Assembly (NCBI GenBank): GCA_002331045.1
Contig: DCYK01000037.1
Location: forward strand, 4,920-14,644
Length of the DNA: 9,725 bases
Reading direction: 5' to 3'
DNA from: Candidatus Saccharibacteria bacterium UBA2112
GTDB lineage: Bacteria > Patescibacteriota > Saccharimonadia > Saccharimonadales > Saccharimonadaceae
Both the position numbers and the translations under genes were made by a program. Below the pieces are notes generated by a model. It had not been told where the DNA came from, made no database searches, and worked only from the letters and a program-made list of their open reading frames with translations. Shown here piece by piece: positions 1-6,341 of this stretch (position 1 is its first letter; each line of letters starts with the position of its first letter).

Positions 1-43
1 AAGCCATACATAAAACAAAAAACATAAATAAGAGATCCACCAC

Positions 44-394
44 ATGTCTTACCAAACAACACAGCAACTTTATAGCAGCCGACGGCAGGCTGGATGGAAT
101 AGAAACCAGAATACCGTATCATTTGTATCTAACGTAAAATTAGGCCCTGTTTCGCACACTGTGCTAGTTGCACTTATGGTGACTATTCTAGGGCTTGTCT
201 ATTTGACGCAGGCAACAAAGGCAACAGCATATGATTACGAGGCGCAAAAGATTGATAGTCAGATAGCTGAACTTGAAACAAAAAAGACGGACCTTGAAAT
301 CGAGAATGCTCGTCTCACAGCACTCGAAACAGTTCGCAATAGCGATGTGGCAACGGCAGTAACGAAGCCTGTCGATGTTGATTATGTTAGATAG
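44..394 (+). CDS. ftsL: FtsL-like small bitopic division protein
   Basis: This 116-residue protein has the FtsL/FtsB layout. A polar cytoplasmic N-terminus of about 35 residues is followed by one membrane segment (about residues 37-57), then an extracytoplasmic heptad-like coiled coil (about 63-100, rich in E, K, I and L: IDSQIAELETKKTDLEIENA). FtsL proteins bind FtsB and FtsQ and activate the FtsW-FtsI septal synthase. FtsL sequences diverge quickly, so the call rests on topology, size and position directly before ftsI, the classical place in the division cluster. The ATG at 44 has only a weak purine-rich upstream stretch (AAGAGA, 30-35). The stop TAG is fused with the next gene's Shine-Dalgarno. 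FtsB/DivIC or a generic septum-formation initiator are alternatives with the same topology. Confidence 0.72.
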   Translation: MSYQTTQQLYSSRRQAGWNRNQNTVSFVSNVKLGPVSHTVLVALMVTILGLVYLTQATKATAYDYEAQKIDSQIAELETKKTDLEIENARLTALETVRNSDVATAVTKPVDVDYVR

Positions 395-399
395 GAGGT
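393..399 (+). promoter_or_regulatory. Shine-Dalgarno of ftsI overlapping the ftsL stop
   Basis: The sequence AGGAGGT directly overlaps the TAG stop of ftsL (392-394). It is the strongest ribosome binding site in the window. Only 2 nt separate AGGAGG from the GTG at 401, while 5 nt separate it from the TTG at 404, so the in-frame TTG may be the true ftsI start. The arrangement fits translational coupling of ftsL and ftsI. Confidence 0.75.
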
Positions 400-400
400 A

Positions 401-2143
401 GTGTTGGAACTATCGCTGCAAAAAGGTAGTCGTTCCTGGATACTTGCCGGGCTACTGTTCTTTTTTGTGGCGCTATTTGTCGGGAGGTTATTTTATCTGC
501 AAATTATTCAACATGAACATTATGTTGAGCTGGCTGCTAAGGAGCAGATAAAACCTCTCACTATTCCGGCAAAACGTGGAGTGATTTATGCGCATGATGG
601 GAACGATCTCGTGCAGTTAGTTATGAACCAGACGGTTTATACAATGTTTGCCGACCCAACGATGGTAACAGAGCCCGATAAAGTAGTAGAGGTCGTGCGC
701 CGTGTTGCTGGGGGCAATCTTCGTTCAGATATCAAGGATATGCTCGAACGAACAGATACGCGCTATCAGATATTGGGGACAAAACTGACGCGCAAGCAGG
801 CTGAAATGATCCGTAAGGAAAAATTATCAGGTATTGGTTTTCAAGAAATGACGCAACGCATTTACCCAGAAGGTGGTTTGGCAGCGCAAACATTAGGATT
901 TGTGAACGATGAAGGTGAGGGGCAATACGGTGTTGAGGCGGCATTGAATGAACGGTTGATTGGACATGATGGGTTATTAAAGTCGGTGACTGATGTCAGT
1001 GGCGTTCCACTCACGATTGGTGATAAAAATATTAATCGTCCAGCTAAAAATGGTGACAATATTGTTTTGACGATTGATCGCAATATTCAGGCGTATGCTG
1101 AGAAGGCGCTGGCCGAGGGCCTGAAGCGAGCAGGAGCAACTGATGGCAGCGTCGTCATTATGGACCCACAGTCTGGAGAAGTAATGGCGATGGCGAATGT
1201 GCCGACATATAACCCAAAAGAGTTTACGGCAGTAAAGGATGCAGCACGCTTTAACAATGACGTCATTAGTCAGCCGTATGAACCAGGCTCTGATATCAAG
1301 ACGTTCACGGTAGCCTTGGGACTGGATAAAGGAATTATCGAACCTTCATCGACTTATGTGAATCGTGATTTTATCAAAGTTGCCGATAGGACAATCGTCA
1401 ACGCGTTTAAGGGTGAGACGGGCGAGATTACGATGCAGCATGCATTAAACTATTCACTCAACACTGGCATGGTAACGATTGCTCAACGTCTAGGAGATGG
1501 CGAAAGTATTACGCGTGGTGCTCGTGATGCGATTTACGATTACTTTCATAACCGATTTCGGTTTGGTAAATTGACAGGTATCGAGCTAGCGGGGGAACAG
1601 CCAGGTATCATTATTCCACCGACAGAAGTGCAAGGAAATGCCGTACGCTATTCAAACATGACATTTGGACAAGGAATGGACCTTACAATGATTCAGGTGG
1701 CGAGTGCATTCTGTTCACTGGTGAATGGTGGTACCTATTATCAGCCAACGGTTATTTCCGGCACCGTAGGGGAGGATGGGTCCTTTGCAGCTGCTCCGAA
1801 AAAACAGAGTTACCCCAACACGATCAGTTCAGACAGCGCAAAGAAAATTCGTACTATGGCCCACAAAGCACGCCAAGCTTTCTATGCGGGCAATGATGCG
1901 CCCGGGTATGAGATTGGCGGCAAGACTGGTACAAGTCAGACGATCCGTGATGGCAAATATATTGATGACGAAACGATTGCTACGTATCTGGGGTATGGTG
2001 GCAATGAGACGGCACGGTATGTCATAATGGTGGAAGCATCAGGCGAAGGTAAGAACTTACAAGGTAATTTACACGCGCTACCGATATTTACTGATATATC
2101 AAACTGGTTGCTTGATTATCTAAAGGTACAACCAAAAGGCTAA
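401..2143 (+). CDS. ftsI: Class B penicillin-binding protein, septal transpeptidase (FtsI/PBP2 family)
   Basis: This is a D,D-transpeptidase that cross-links septal peptidoglycan outside the membrane. A single N-terminal membrane anchor spans about residues 12-33. The pedestal/dimerisation domain follows, opening with the conserved RG of AKRGVIYAHDG (about 57-67). The C-terminal penicillin-binding domain has all three active-site motifs in order: SxxK at S297-K300 (EPGSDIKTF), SxN at S352-N354 (YSLNTG) and KTG at 508-510 (GGKTGTSQ). The 580-residue length is normal for FtsI or SpoVD-type proteins, and no PASTA domain is present. The neighbours ftsL and ftsW point to the divisome partner rather than an elongation PBP2. 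The start is GTG 401 or TTG 404; spacing from the Shine-Dalgarno favours 404. The catalytic serine is inferred from motif order. Confidence 0.95.
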   Translation: MLELSLQKGSRSWILAGLLFFFVALFVGRLFYLQIIQHEHYVELAAKEQIKPLTIPAKRGVIYAHDGNDLVQLVMNQTVYTMFADPTMVTEPDKVVEVVRRVAGGNLRSDIKDMLERTDTRYQILGTKLTRKQAEMIRKEKLSGIGFQEMTQRIYPEGGLAAQTLGFVNDEGEGQYGVEAALNERLIGHDGLLKSVTDVSGVPLTIGDKNINRPAKNGDNIVLTIDRNIQAYAEKALAEGLKRAGATDGSVVIMDPQSGEVMAMANVPTYNPKEFTAVKDAARFNNDVISQPYEPGSDIKTFTVALGLDKGIIEPSSTYVNRDFIKVADRTIVNAFKGETGEITMQHALNYSLNTGMVTIAQRLGDGESITRGARDAIYDYFHNRFRFGKLTGIELAGEQPGIIIPPTEVQGNAVRYSNMTFGQGMDLTMIQVASAFCSLVNGGTYYQPTVISGTVGEDGSFAAAPKKQSYPNTISSDSAKKIRTMAHKARQAFYAGNDAPGYEIGGKTGTSQTIRDGKYIDDETIATYLGYGGNETARYVIMVEASGEGKNLQGNLHALPIFTDISNWLLDYLKVQPKG

Positions 2144-2167
2144 CGATGAACGAAGGGCAATACTAAT

Positions 2168-3451
2168 ATGCGGCGGCAATCAGTGAAGCGTTCATCCGAC
2201 CAAGCAGTGGCCGTGCGACGACATCGACCCGATTATCAGATCGTTCTGTATATGGGACTATTGATGTTACTAGGACTCGTGATTATGTATGCAATTGGTC
2301 CGCAGCGCGCGAATGTACTGAATAATGCCTATGGCACTGATTTCTATGGCTCGACATACTTTTTTGTTAAGCAGACGGTGAGTCTTGGGCTTGCTCTGGT
2401 TGCGTTTATTGTAGCGGCGATGTTACCGTACCGCTTTTTGTTTAGTAACGCCGGCAAGATTGTGGGTATTGGTTTTATTGCCTGTATTCTTTTGCTTTTC
2501 TTTGGCAATATACTCGGGGCCGATGCAATTACACAGTGCTCGTTAGGGGCATGTCGTTGGTTTAATTTTGGACCTATAGGGTTGCAGCCAGCTGAATTGC
2601 TCAAGTTTGGCCTATTGCTTTTTGCTGCGGTGTTCTTGGGGACAAGGGTACGGCAGAGCTTGATAAATGATCGGGAGCAGACACTGATACCATTTGGCGT
2701 CGTGACACTTATTGCCTTGTTGTTCATCGTGGTTATTCAAAAAGATATGGGAACTGGCATTTCACTTATCGCACTTCTAGCGACGATGTTGTATATGGCG
2801 GGCTTAAAATATCGGTATGGAATGCTGATCGTGGGAATTTTAATTATTGCAAGTATTGTCTTCATACTCATTGCCCCACATCGAATTGATCGTGTCATGA
2901 CGTTTTTGTCTGGTGACAATACGTCAATTGATGATGCGGGGGCATACCATATTACTCACGCAAAAATTGCGATTGGTAGTGGCGGCTTGGCTGGTGTGGG
3001 TATAGGTAATAGCGTCCAAGCGACAGGTTATTTGCCGGAAGCAATTAATGACTCGGTATTTGCGGTGATGGGGGAGACATTTGGATTTGTCGGACTTGTT
3101 GCAATACTTGCACTCTTCACAGCGCTACTACTGCGTTTATTAAAAGTGTCCGATCACCTGATTGATCCTCGTATGAGACTTGTGGTGGTGGGAGTTTTTG
3201 GTTGGTTGGCGGCACATGTCATTTTGAATGTCAGTGCGATGATTGGCATTTTACCGCTCACGGGCATTACATTACCGCTCCTGAGTTTTGGTGGAACGAG
3301 CATGGTTTTTATTGCAGCAGCGTTGGGTCTGGCATTTCAACTGTCGCGTTACACAGTATTTGGTAGTAAACTAGAGGGAAATGAATATGAAGATTCTCAG
3401 CGTAGGCGGGGGGTCGGGCGGACACGTCACACCGCTCGTCGCCGTACTTAA
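2168..3451 (+). CDS. ftsW: SEDS peptidoglycan glycosyltransferase FtsW
   Basis: This is a polytopic membrane enzyme of the SEDS family (FtsW/RodA/SpoVE) that polymerises lipid II into glycan strands with its class B PBP partner. Its 427 residues hold about ten hydrophobic segments. Family signatures include GLQPAELLKF (138-147), QKDMGTG (191-197), GNSVQATGYLPEAINDS (280-296) and LPLLSFGGTSM near 369-379. D295 lies at the position of the essential aspartate of FtsW/RodA. Position between ftsI and murG favours FtsW over RodA. GAAGGG (2152-2157) lies 10 nt before the ATG. Two features are odd: a CSLGAC pair of cysteines (124, 129) in an extracytoplasmic loop, and an arginine-rich C-terminal tail (about 411-427) encoded entirely within the overlap with murG. 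Confidence 0.94.
   Translation: MRRQSVKRSSDQAVAVRRHRPDYQIVLYMGLLMLLGLVIMYAIGPQRANVLNNAYGTDFYGSTYFFVKQTVSLGLALVAFIVAAMLPYRFLFSNAGKIVGIGFIACILLLFFGNILGADAITQCSLGACRWFNFGPIGLQPAELLKFGLLLFAAVFLGTRVRQSLINDREQTLIPFGVVTLIALLFIVVIQKDMGTGISLIALLATMLYMAGLKYRYGMLIVGILIIASIVFILIAPHRIDRVMTFLSGDNTSIDDAGAYHITHAKIAIGSGGLAGVGIGNSVQATGYLPEAINDSVFAVMGETFGFVGLVAILALFTALLLRLLKVSDHLIDPRMRLVVVGVFGWLAAHVILNVSAMIGILPLTGITLPLLSFGGTSMVFIAAALGLAFQLSRYTVFGSKLEGNEYEDSQRRRGVGRTRHTARRRT
3374..3378 (+). promoter_or_regulatory. Shine-Dalgarno of murG inside ftsW
   Basis: GAGGG lies inside the ftsW reading frame. It is 2 nt from the ATG at 3381 but 8 nt from the in-frame ATG at 3387, so spacing favours the second ATG as the murG start. 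That start gives a protein beginning MKILSVGGG, the usual length ahead of the MurG glycine loop. Confidence 0.55.
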
Positions 3452-4544
3452 CGAAATAAACAAAGAGTTGCCTGATAGTGATGTCCGTTTTTGGTGTGAT
3501 CAACATTTTGCGTTCGAGGCGCAAAGAATTATGAACAACTATGATGATTCTATTCGAATCCAAAAAGTGATTGCTGGCAAGTTTCGTCGATATCACCACT
3601 TGTCAAAAGTACAACACCTTATTATTCCCTCGATTATATTTCCAAATATACGTGATACCTTTTTGGTTTTGACCGGAATAGTGCAGAGTTTTTTCCGTAT
3701 GGTTTTGTGGCGTCCTGATGTTGTCTTTGCCAAAGGGGGGTATGTGTGTCTTCCTGTAGGTATTGCAGCCTGGCTTTTGCGCATACCCGTTGTTATTCAT
3801 GATAGCGACATTCATCCGGGACTGACGAATCGACTGTTAGCACCATTCGCAACCCGTATTGCGACTGGCATGCCCCTGGAGCACTATAACTATCCTCAGC
3901 AGAAAACGACCTATGTGGGGACACCAATTAGTTCTGCTTTTCATCCTCTCGACAGTCGGCGTCGTAATGAAATCAAAAGGGCGTTGGGGTTTGACACCAG
4001 CCGTCCGCTTGTGGTTGTTACTGGTGGAGGCCAGGGAGCACGACCCATTAATGATGCTATTATGATACATCTCAAGGAACTCCTTGGTCACACGAATATA
4101 TTACTTCTGTCCGGTTCAGCTCAGTACGATGAGCTTCGAAGTCTGACGCCTCAGGATGATCCGCGCTTTTTACTGAAAGATTTTATGGTACAAGGTATGC
4201 ATGAAGTCATAGGTGCTGCTGATATCGTTGTCTCGCGTGCAGGAGCGACTTCGTTACTTGAGCTGGCTGCTGCGGCGCGTCCAACAATCGTCGTACCGAG
4301 CAAGCGTCTCGTGTGGCAAGTAAAGCACGTGCGGTCGTATATTGATACGGAAGCAGTTATTTCACTTGATGAGGATGCATTTATTGACGCAGCAGATACC
4401 TCACTTCGGGATACTATCTTGCACTTATTGCAAAGTAGTACACTGCGTGAACGTCTCGCCCATAATATCCATCAGCATGCTCGACCTCATGCTGCGCGAG
4501 ATATGGCGCACTTAATTATAGGGGTAGCGAAAAAACGAGGTTAA
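3387..4544 (+). CDS. murG: UDP-GlcNAc:lipid I N-acetylglucosaminyltransferase MurG
   Basis: MurG is a membrane-associated GT-B enzyme that adds GlcNAc to lipid I to make lipid II on the cytoplasmic face, supplying FtsW and FtsI. Counting from the alternative ATG at 3381 (387 aa), the N-domain glycine loop GGGSGGH is at 9-15 and KGGYVCLP at 118-125. An IHDSD stretch sits where HEQN is usual (139-143), followed by GLTNRLLAPFAT (147-158). The C-domain donor-site loop GGGQGARPIND is at 215-225 and SRAGATSLLELAAAARP at 285-301. The E. coli-type QQxNA segment is replaced by WQVKHVRSY (312-320). The gene overlaps ftsW by 65 nt from 3387 or 71 nt from 3381, implying translational coupling. Identification is firm; fine specificity of the divergent donor pocket is not shown by sequence. 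Confidence 0.95.
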   Translation: MKILSVGGGSGGHVTPLVAVLNEINKELPDSDVRFWCDQHFAFEAQRIMNNYDDSIRIQKVIAGKFRRYHHLSKVQHLIIPSIIFPNIRDTFLVLTGIVQSFFRMVLWRPDVVFAKGGYVCLPVGIAAWLLRIPVVIHDSDIHPGLTNRLLAPFATRIATGMPLEHYNYPQQKTTYVGTPISSAFHPLDSRRRNEIKRALGFDTSRPLVVVTGGGQGARPINDAIMIHLKELLGHTNILLLSGSAQYDELRSLTPQDDPRFLLKDFMVQGMHEVIGAADIVVSRAGATSLLELAAAARPTIVVPSKRLVWQVKHVRSYIDTEAVISLDEDAFIDAADTSLRDTILHLLQSSTLRERLAHNIHQHARPHAARDMAHLIIGVAKKRG

Positions 4545-4545
4545 C

Positions 4546-5484
4546 ATGTGGGGTAGGGCTAAGAAAAAGCATGATATAGCACCTCGTCGAAGGCGTACAC
4601 AGGAGTCAGAGAGATCACGACAAACTGAAGACACGAACTTGTTTCGTCGCAACAGAACACTCGTAGGGAGCATTTCTCCACTTGTAAGGAGTGCGAGTGA
4701 ACTTAATGCCCATATGAAATCGCCACGGGCACATACACATCATCTCGTACGTCATCGTCGTCACCTCGGGGCTTTGTTTCTTTTGTTCTTTGCGTCAGCT
4801 CTCTTTCTGTTATGGTTTTTATATGAGTTTACGGCTGCCACTCTTGTTACTTCATCAAACGTAGATAGCAGCAGGCTAGAAGCGGAACGGTATCAAAAGA
4901 CAATCGCTGACTACATTAGCAATCGACCACTAGAGCGGCTTCGACCGCTATTAAATGAGGAGCAACTACTAAACTATTTGCGCCAGACGAGGCCGGAGGT
5001 TAAGGCGCTTGCCGATATAGGACCTGGTGGCCTTGCGACGACAACTGTCGATATAACTTTTCGGCAACCTGTGGCTAGCTGGGTGATTGATTCACGGCAG
5101 TTCTATGTTGATAAAAACGGTGTGTTATTTCAGCATAACTATTTTGATGAGCCAAAAGTAAAAGTAGTAGATAACAGTGGTATTCCTCAGTCCGCGGCTA
5201 CGACAATTGCGAGTAGTCGCTTCTTACAATTTGTTGGATTAGCAGTTGATGCTGCACGTACATTTGGACTTGAGGTTGACCGGGCTACCATTCCACGAAA
5301 TACGACACGACAACTTGAGTTACGGCTGAGCGGTCGGGCGTATCCTATTAAGCTATCGCTTGATAGGCCAATAGGGGAGCAGATAGAGGACACAAAACAA
5401 GCCGTGAGTTATCTCGATGCGAAAAATATTACTCCAAAATATATAGATGTTCGTATATCGGGGAGAGCATACTATAAGTTGTAG
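4546..5484 (+). CDS. ftsQ: FtsQ/DivIB-like cell division protein
   Basis: This 312-residue bitopic protein has a very basic cytoplasmic N-tail (residues 1-73, many R, K and H), one membrane segment (about 74-96), then an extracytoplasmic part. A POTRA-like region spans about 98-170. The FtsQ/DivIB domain follows, with RQPVASWVIDSRQFYVDKNG (173-192) matching the family pattern of a P-A-W strand leading into a D-x-x-G turn. The end, YIDVRISGRAYYK (299-311), matches the terminal DLR..G.A strand of FtsQ that contacts FtsB. FtsQ anchors FtsL and FtsB in the divisome. The ATG at 4546 lies 1 nt after the murG stop, with GAGG (4537-4540) 5 nt upstream. It is the last gene of the operon. The family is poorly conserved, so the call rests on topology, these motifs and context. 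Confidence 0.83.
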   Translation: MWGRAKKKHDIAPRRRRTQESERSRQTEDTNLFRRNRTLVGSISPLVRSASELNAHMKSPRAHTHHLVRHRRHLGALFLLFFASALFLLWFLYEFTAATLVTSSNVDSSRLEAERYQKTIADYISNRPLERLRPLLNEEQLLNYLRQTRPEVKALADIGPGGLATTTVDITFRQPVASWVIDSRQFYVDKNGVLFQHNYFDEPKVKVVDNSGIPQSAATTIASSRFLQFVGLAVDAARTFGLEVDRATIPRNTTRQLELRLSGRAYPIKLSLDRPIGEQIEDTKQAVSYLDAKNITPKYIDVRISGRAYYKL

Positions 5485-5487
5485 GAT

Positions 5488-5545
5488 AGCGTGAGGGTAG
5501 TCGTACTATTCCCTTCGCTTCTCTCGTATGTTCTATTTTTGTTCT
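5488..5545 (+). terminator. Probable terminator after ftsQ
   Basis: An imperfect hairpin starts 4 nt after the ftsQ stop. AGCG (5488-5491) pairs with CGCT (5516-5519), AGGG (5494-5497) with CCCT (5511-5514) and TAGT (5498-5501) with ACTA (5505-5508), around a CGT loop, with small bulges. A pyrimidine-rich stretch with a T5 run (5536-5540) follows, but some 15 nt downstream rather than immediately, so intrinsic termination is plausible, not certain. The position at the end of the division operon supports the call. Confidence 0.45.
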
Positions 5546-5547
5546 AT
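5528..5547 (+). repeat. 20-bp direct repeat copy 1, GTTC-N7-GTTC operator-like element
   Basis: The element contains GTTCTAT at 5530-5536 and again at 5541-5547, an 11-bp period close to one helical turn. It matches the copy at 6266-6285 at 19 of 20 positions. The half-site layout GTTC-N7-GTTC is that of the alphaproteobacterial LexA operator, but no SOS gene is visible here. It lies just downstream of the ftsQ terminator hairpin and overlaps its T-rich tail. Confidence 0.55.
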
Positions 5548-5791
5548 ATATCTATATCCTTGTGATACAGCAAAAAAACTATATAAATATATATAAACAT
5601 ACAAATGTCAAATAAAGTCAAAAAAGTAGGGGAGGCAAGCAAATAGAGAATAAGTCAAATAGATTCAATGCCGCGTGTGAACTGTGGAAAAATAGTTAGC
5701 GGGTAAAATGCGTGAAAAGTCAAATGCCATACCGATAGTGACGTGAATGGAGTGTTGTCAATTTGTGTAATGGATATGATCTTGATGAGGT

Positions 5792-5843
5792 CAACTATCA
5801 GTACATGCATTCTGAGGGGGGTGCTCAGCTACATGTGCAGTTG
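5792..5843 (+). other. Nested hairpin with G-rich loop
   Basis: Three stacked helices can form. CAAC (5792-5795) pairs with GTTG (5840-5843), GTACATG (5801-5807) with CATGTGC (5832-5838, one G-U pair), and CTGAG (5812-5816) with CTCAG (5824-5828). They close a seven-base GGGGGTG loop. The loop is complementary to TACCCCC at 5913-5919 (one G-U), allowing a pseudoknot. No T-run follows, so it is not an ordinary terminator. It may be part of a structured RNA, or chance in noncoding sequence. Confidence 0.35.
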
Positions 5844-6190
5844 TAGGAATGGTGCGAAATTATATAGTGTTATTATTGTCTTTGATCCGTAGTTGAGAGT
5901 TCCTTAGGTAGGTACCCCCTATTACCATGCGTGATAGATGTATAGTGAATCATCTTGTGTGCTATTATTTAAAGTCGTAAAAGATATATTGTGCGACGTA
6001 TAATCACTATGTATAAACATGAACATGTCCTCATGGTTTTACTGCCATTTCTATCTAAGTTGCCTTCTCTTTTTGTAAGTCCCCTTCTTTTCCGTGTGTG
6101 CTTGCCTGTTTCTATCAATGTATCTATGATTTCTGCTTTGATGATTTTCGATAATCTTTTTTTGGTGTTTTCGTCTTGTACCTATAAATA

Positions 6191-6210
6191 ACAGGGGTCA
6201 TACAGGGGTC
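6191..6210 (+). repeat. Short tandem repeat ACAGGGGTC x2
   Basis: ACAGGGGTC occurs at 6191-6199 and 6202-6210, an 11-bp period like that of the half-sites in the nearby 20-bp element. With only two units, it could be a paired protein-binding site or a small slippage duplication. Confidence 0.4.
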
Positions 6211-6265
6211 GCAATACCATGATGAAGTAAATTATACAAAAATGAGTGTCACCTACTGTAGGATA

Positions 6266-6285
6266 ATGTTCTATATTTGTTCTAT
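6266..6285 (+). repeat. 20-bp direct repeat copy 2, GTTC-N7-GTTC operator-like element
   Basis: GTTCTAT occurs at 6268-6274 and 6279-6285, again with an 11-bp period. The element differs from the copy at 5528-5547 by one base in 20, and homology stops abruptly on both sides. On the - strand a TATAAT (6236-6231) lies 29 nt downstream of it, but without a good -35, so a controlled promoter is possible rather than shown. Confidence 0.55.
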
Positions 6286-6313
6286 TATGTTTAGATCAAT
6301 TCACGAGCGGCGT

Positions 6314-6341
6314 AGCTAAGGATTAACTATCCCTTCTAGCT
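6314..6341 (-). terminator. Hairpin at the 3' end of the minus-strand operon
   Basis: In the - strand transcript, AGCTA (overlapping the stop codon) pairs with TAGCT, and GGGAT with ATCCT (one G-U pair), around a five-base loop with a three-base GAA bulge. It sits exactly at the end of the small membrane protein gene, which suggests 3'-end formation or stabilisation. No U-run follows, so a classical intrinsic terminator is not supported. Confidence 0.25.

Larger units (their letters stand above)
5485..6335. other. Long noncoding spacer between convergent operons
   Basis: About 850 bp hold no gene I can support. I looked for tRNA, tmRNA, RNase P RNA and SRP RNA hallmarks on both strands and saw none. 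The left part (about 5540-5625) is strongly AT-rich with A7 and A6 runs. The middle holds a nested hairpin (5792-5843). The stretch 6045-6180 is pyrimidine-rich on the + strand, which explains an open + frame of 66 codons there (5991-6191, no ribosome binding site). The spacer also holds two copies of a 20-bp element (5528-5547 and 6266-6285), four GTCAAA words between 5607 and 5724, and a tandem ACAGGGGTC. It may be a regulatory region, an unrecognised RNA gene or decayed sequence. Confidence 0.7.

Noticed and set aside
2344..2727. 127-codon - strand frame inside ftsW
   Set aside because: It is the antisense shadow of a well-supported membrane enzyme and has no independent start signal or family resemblance.
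5683..5691. TGTGGAAAA, one mismatch from a DnaA box
   Set aside because: It is a single site without further boxes or a neighbouring dnaA, so a replication origin is not supported.
5770..5892. 40-codon + strand frame starting ATG at 5770
   Set aside because: No Shine-Dalgarno, cysteine-containing atypical composition, and it runs through the nested hairpin.
5633..6107. 9-bp inverted repeat AGGCAAGCA / TGCTTGCCT
   Set aside because: Arms are over 450 bp apart, and a 9-bp match is expected about once by chance in a region of this size.
5991..6191. 66-codon hydrophobic open frame on the + strand
   Set aside because: No ribosome binding site. The hydrophobic translation follows from pyrimidine-rich DNA, which also removes stop codons, and there is no recognisable protein pattern.
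5485..6335. tRNA, tmRNA, RNase P RNA, SRP RNA or CRISPR array in the spacer
   Set aside because: No GTTCGA T-arm, no conserved RNase P or SRP core words, no tmRNA ends and no regularly spaced repeats were seen on either strand.
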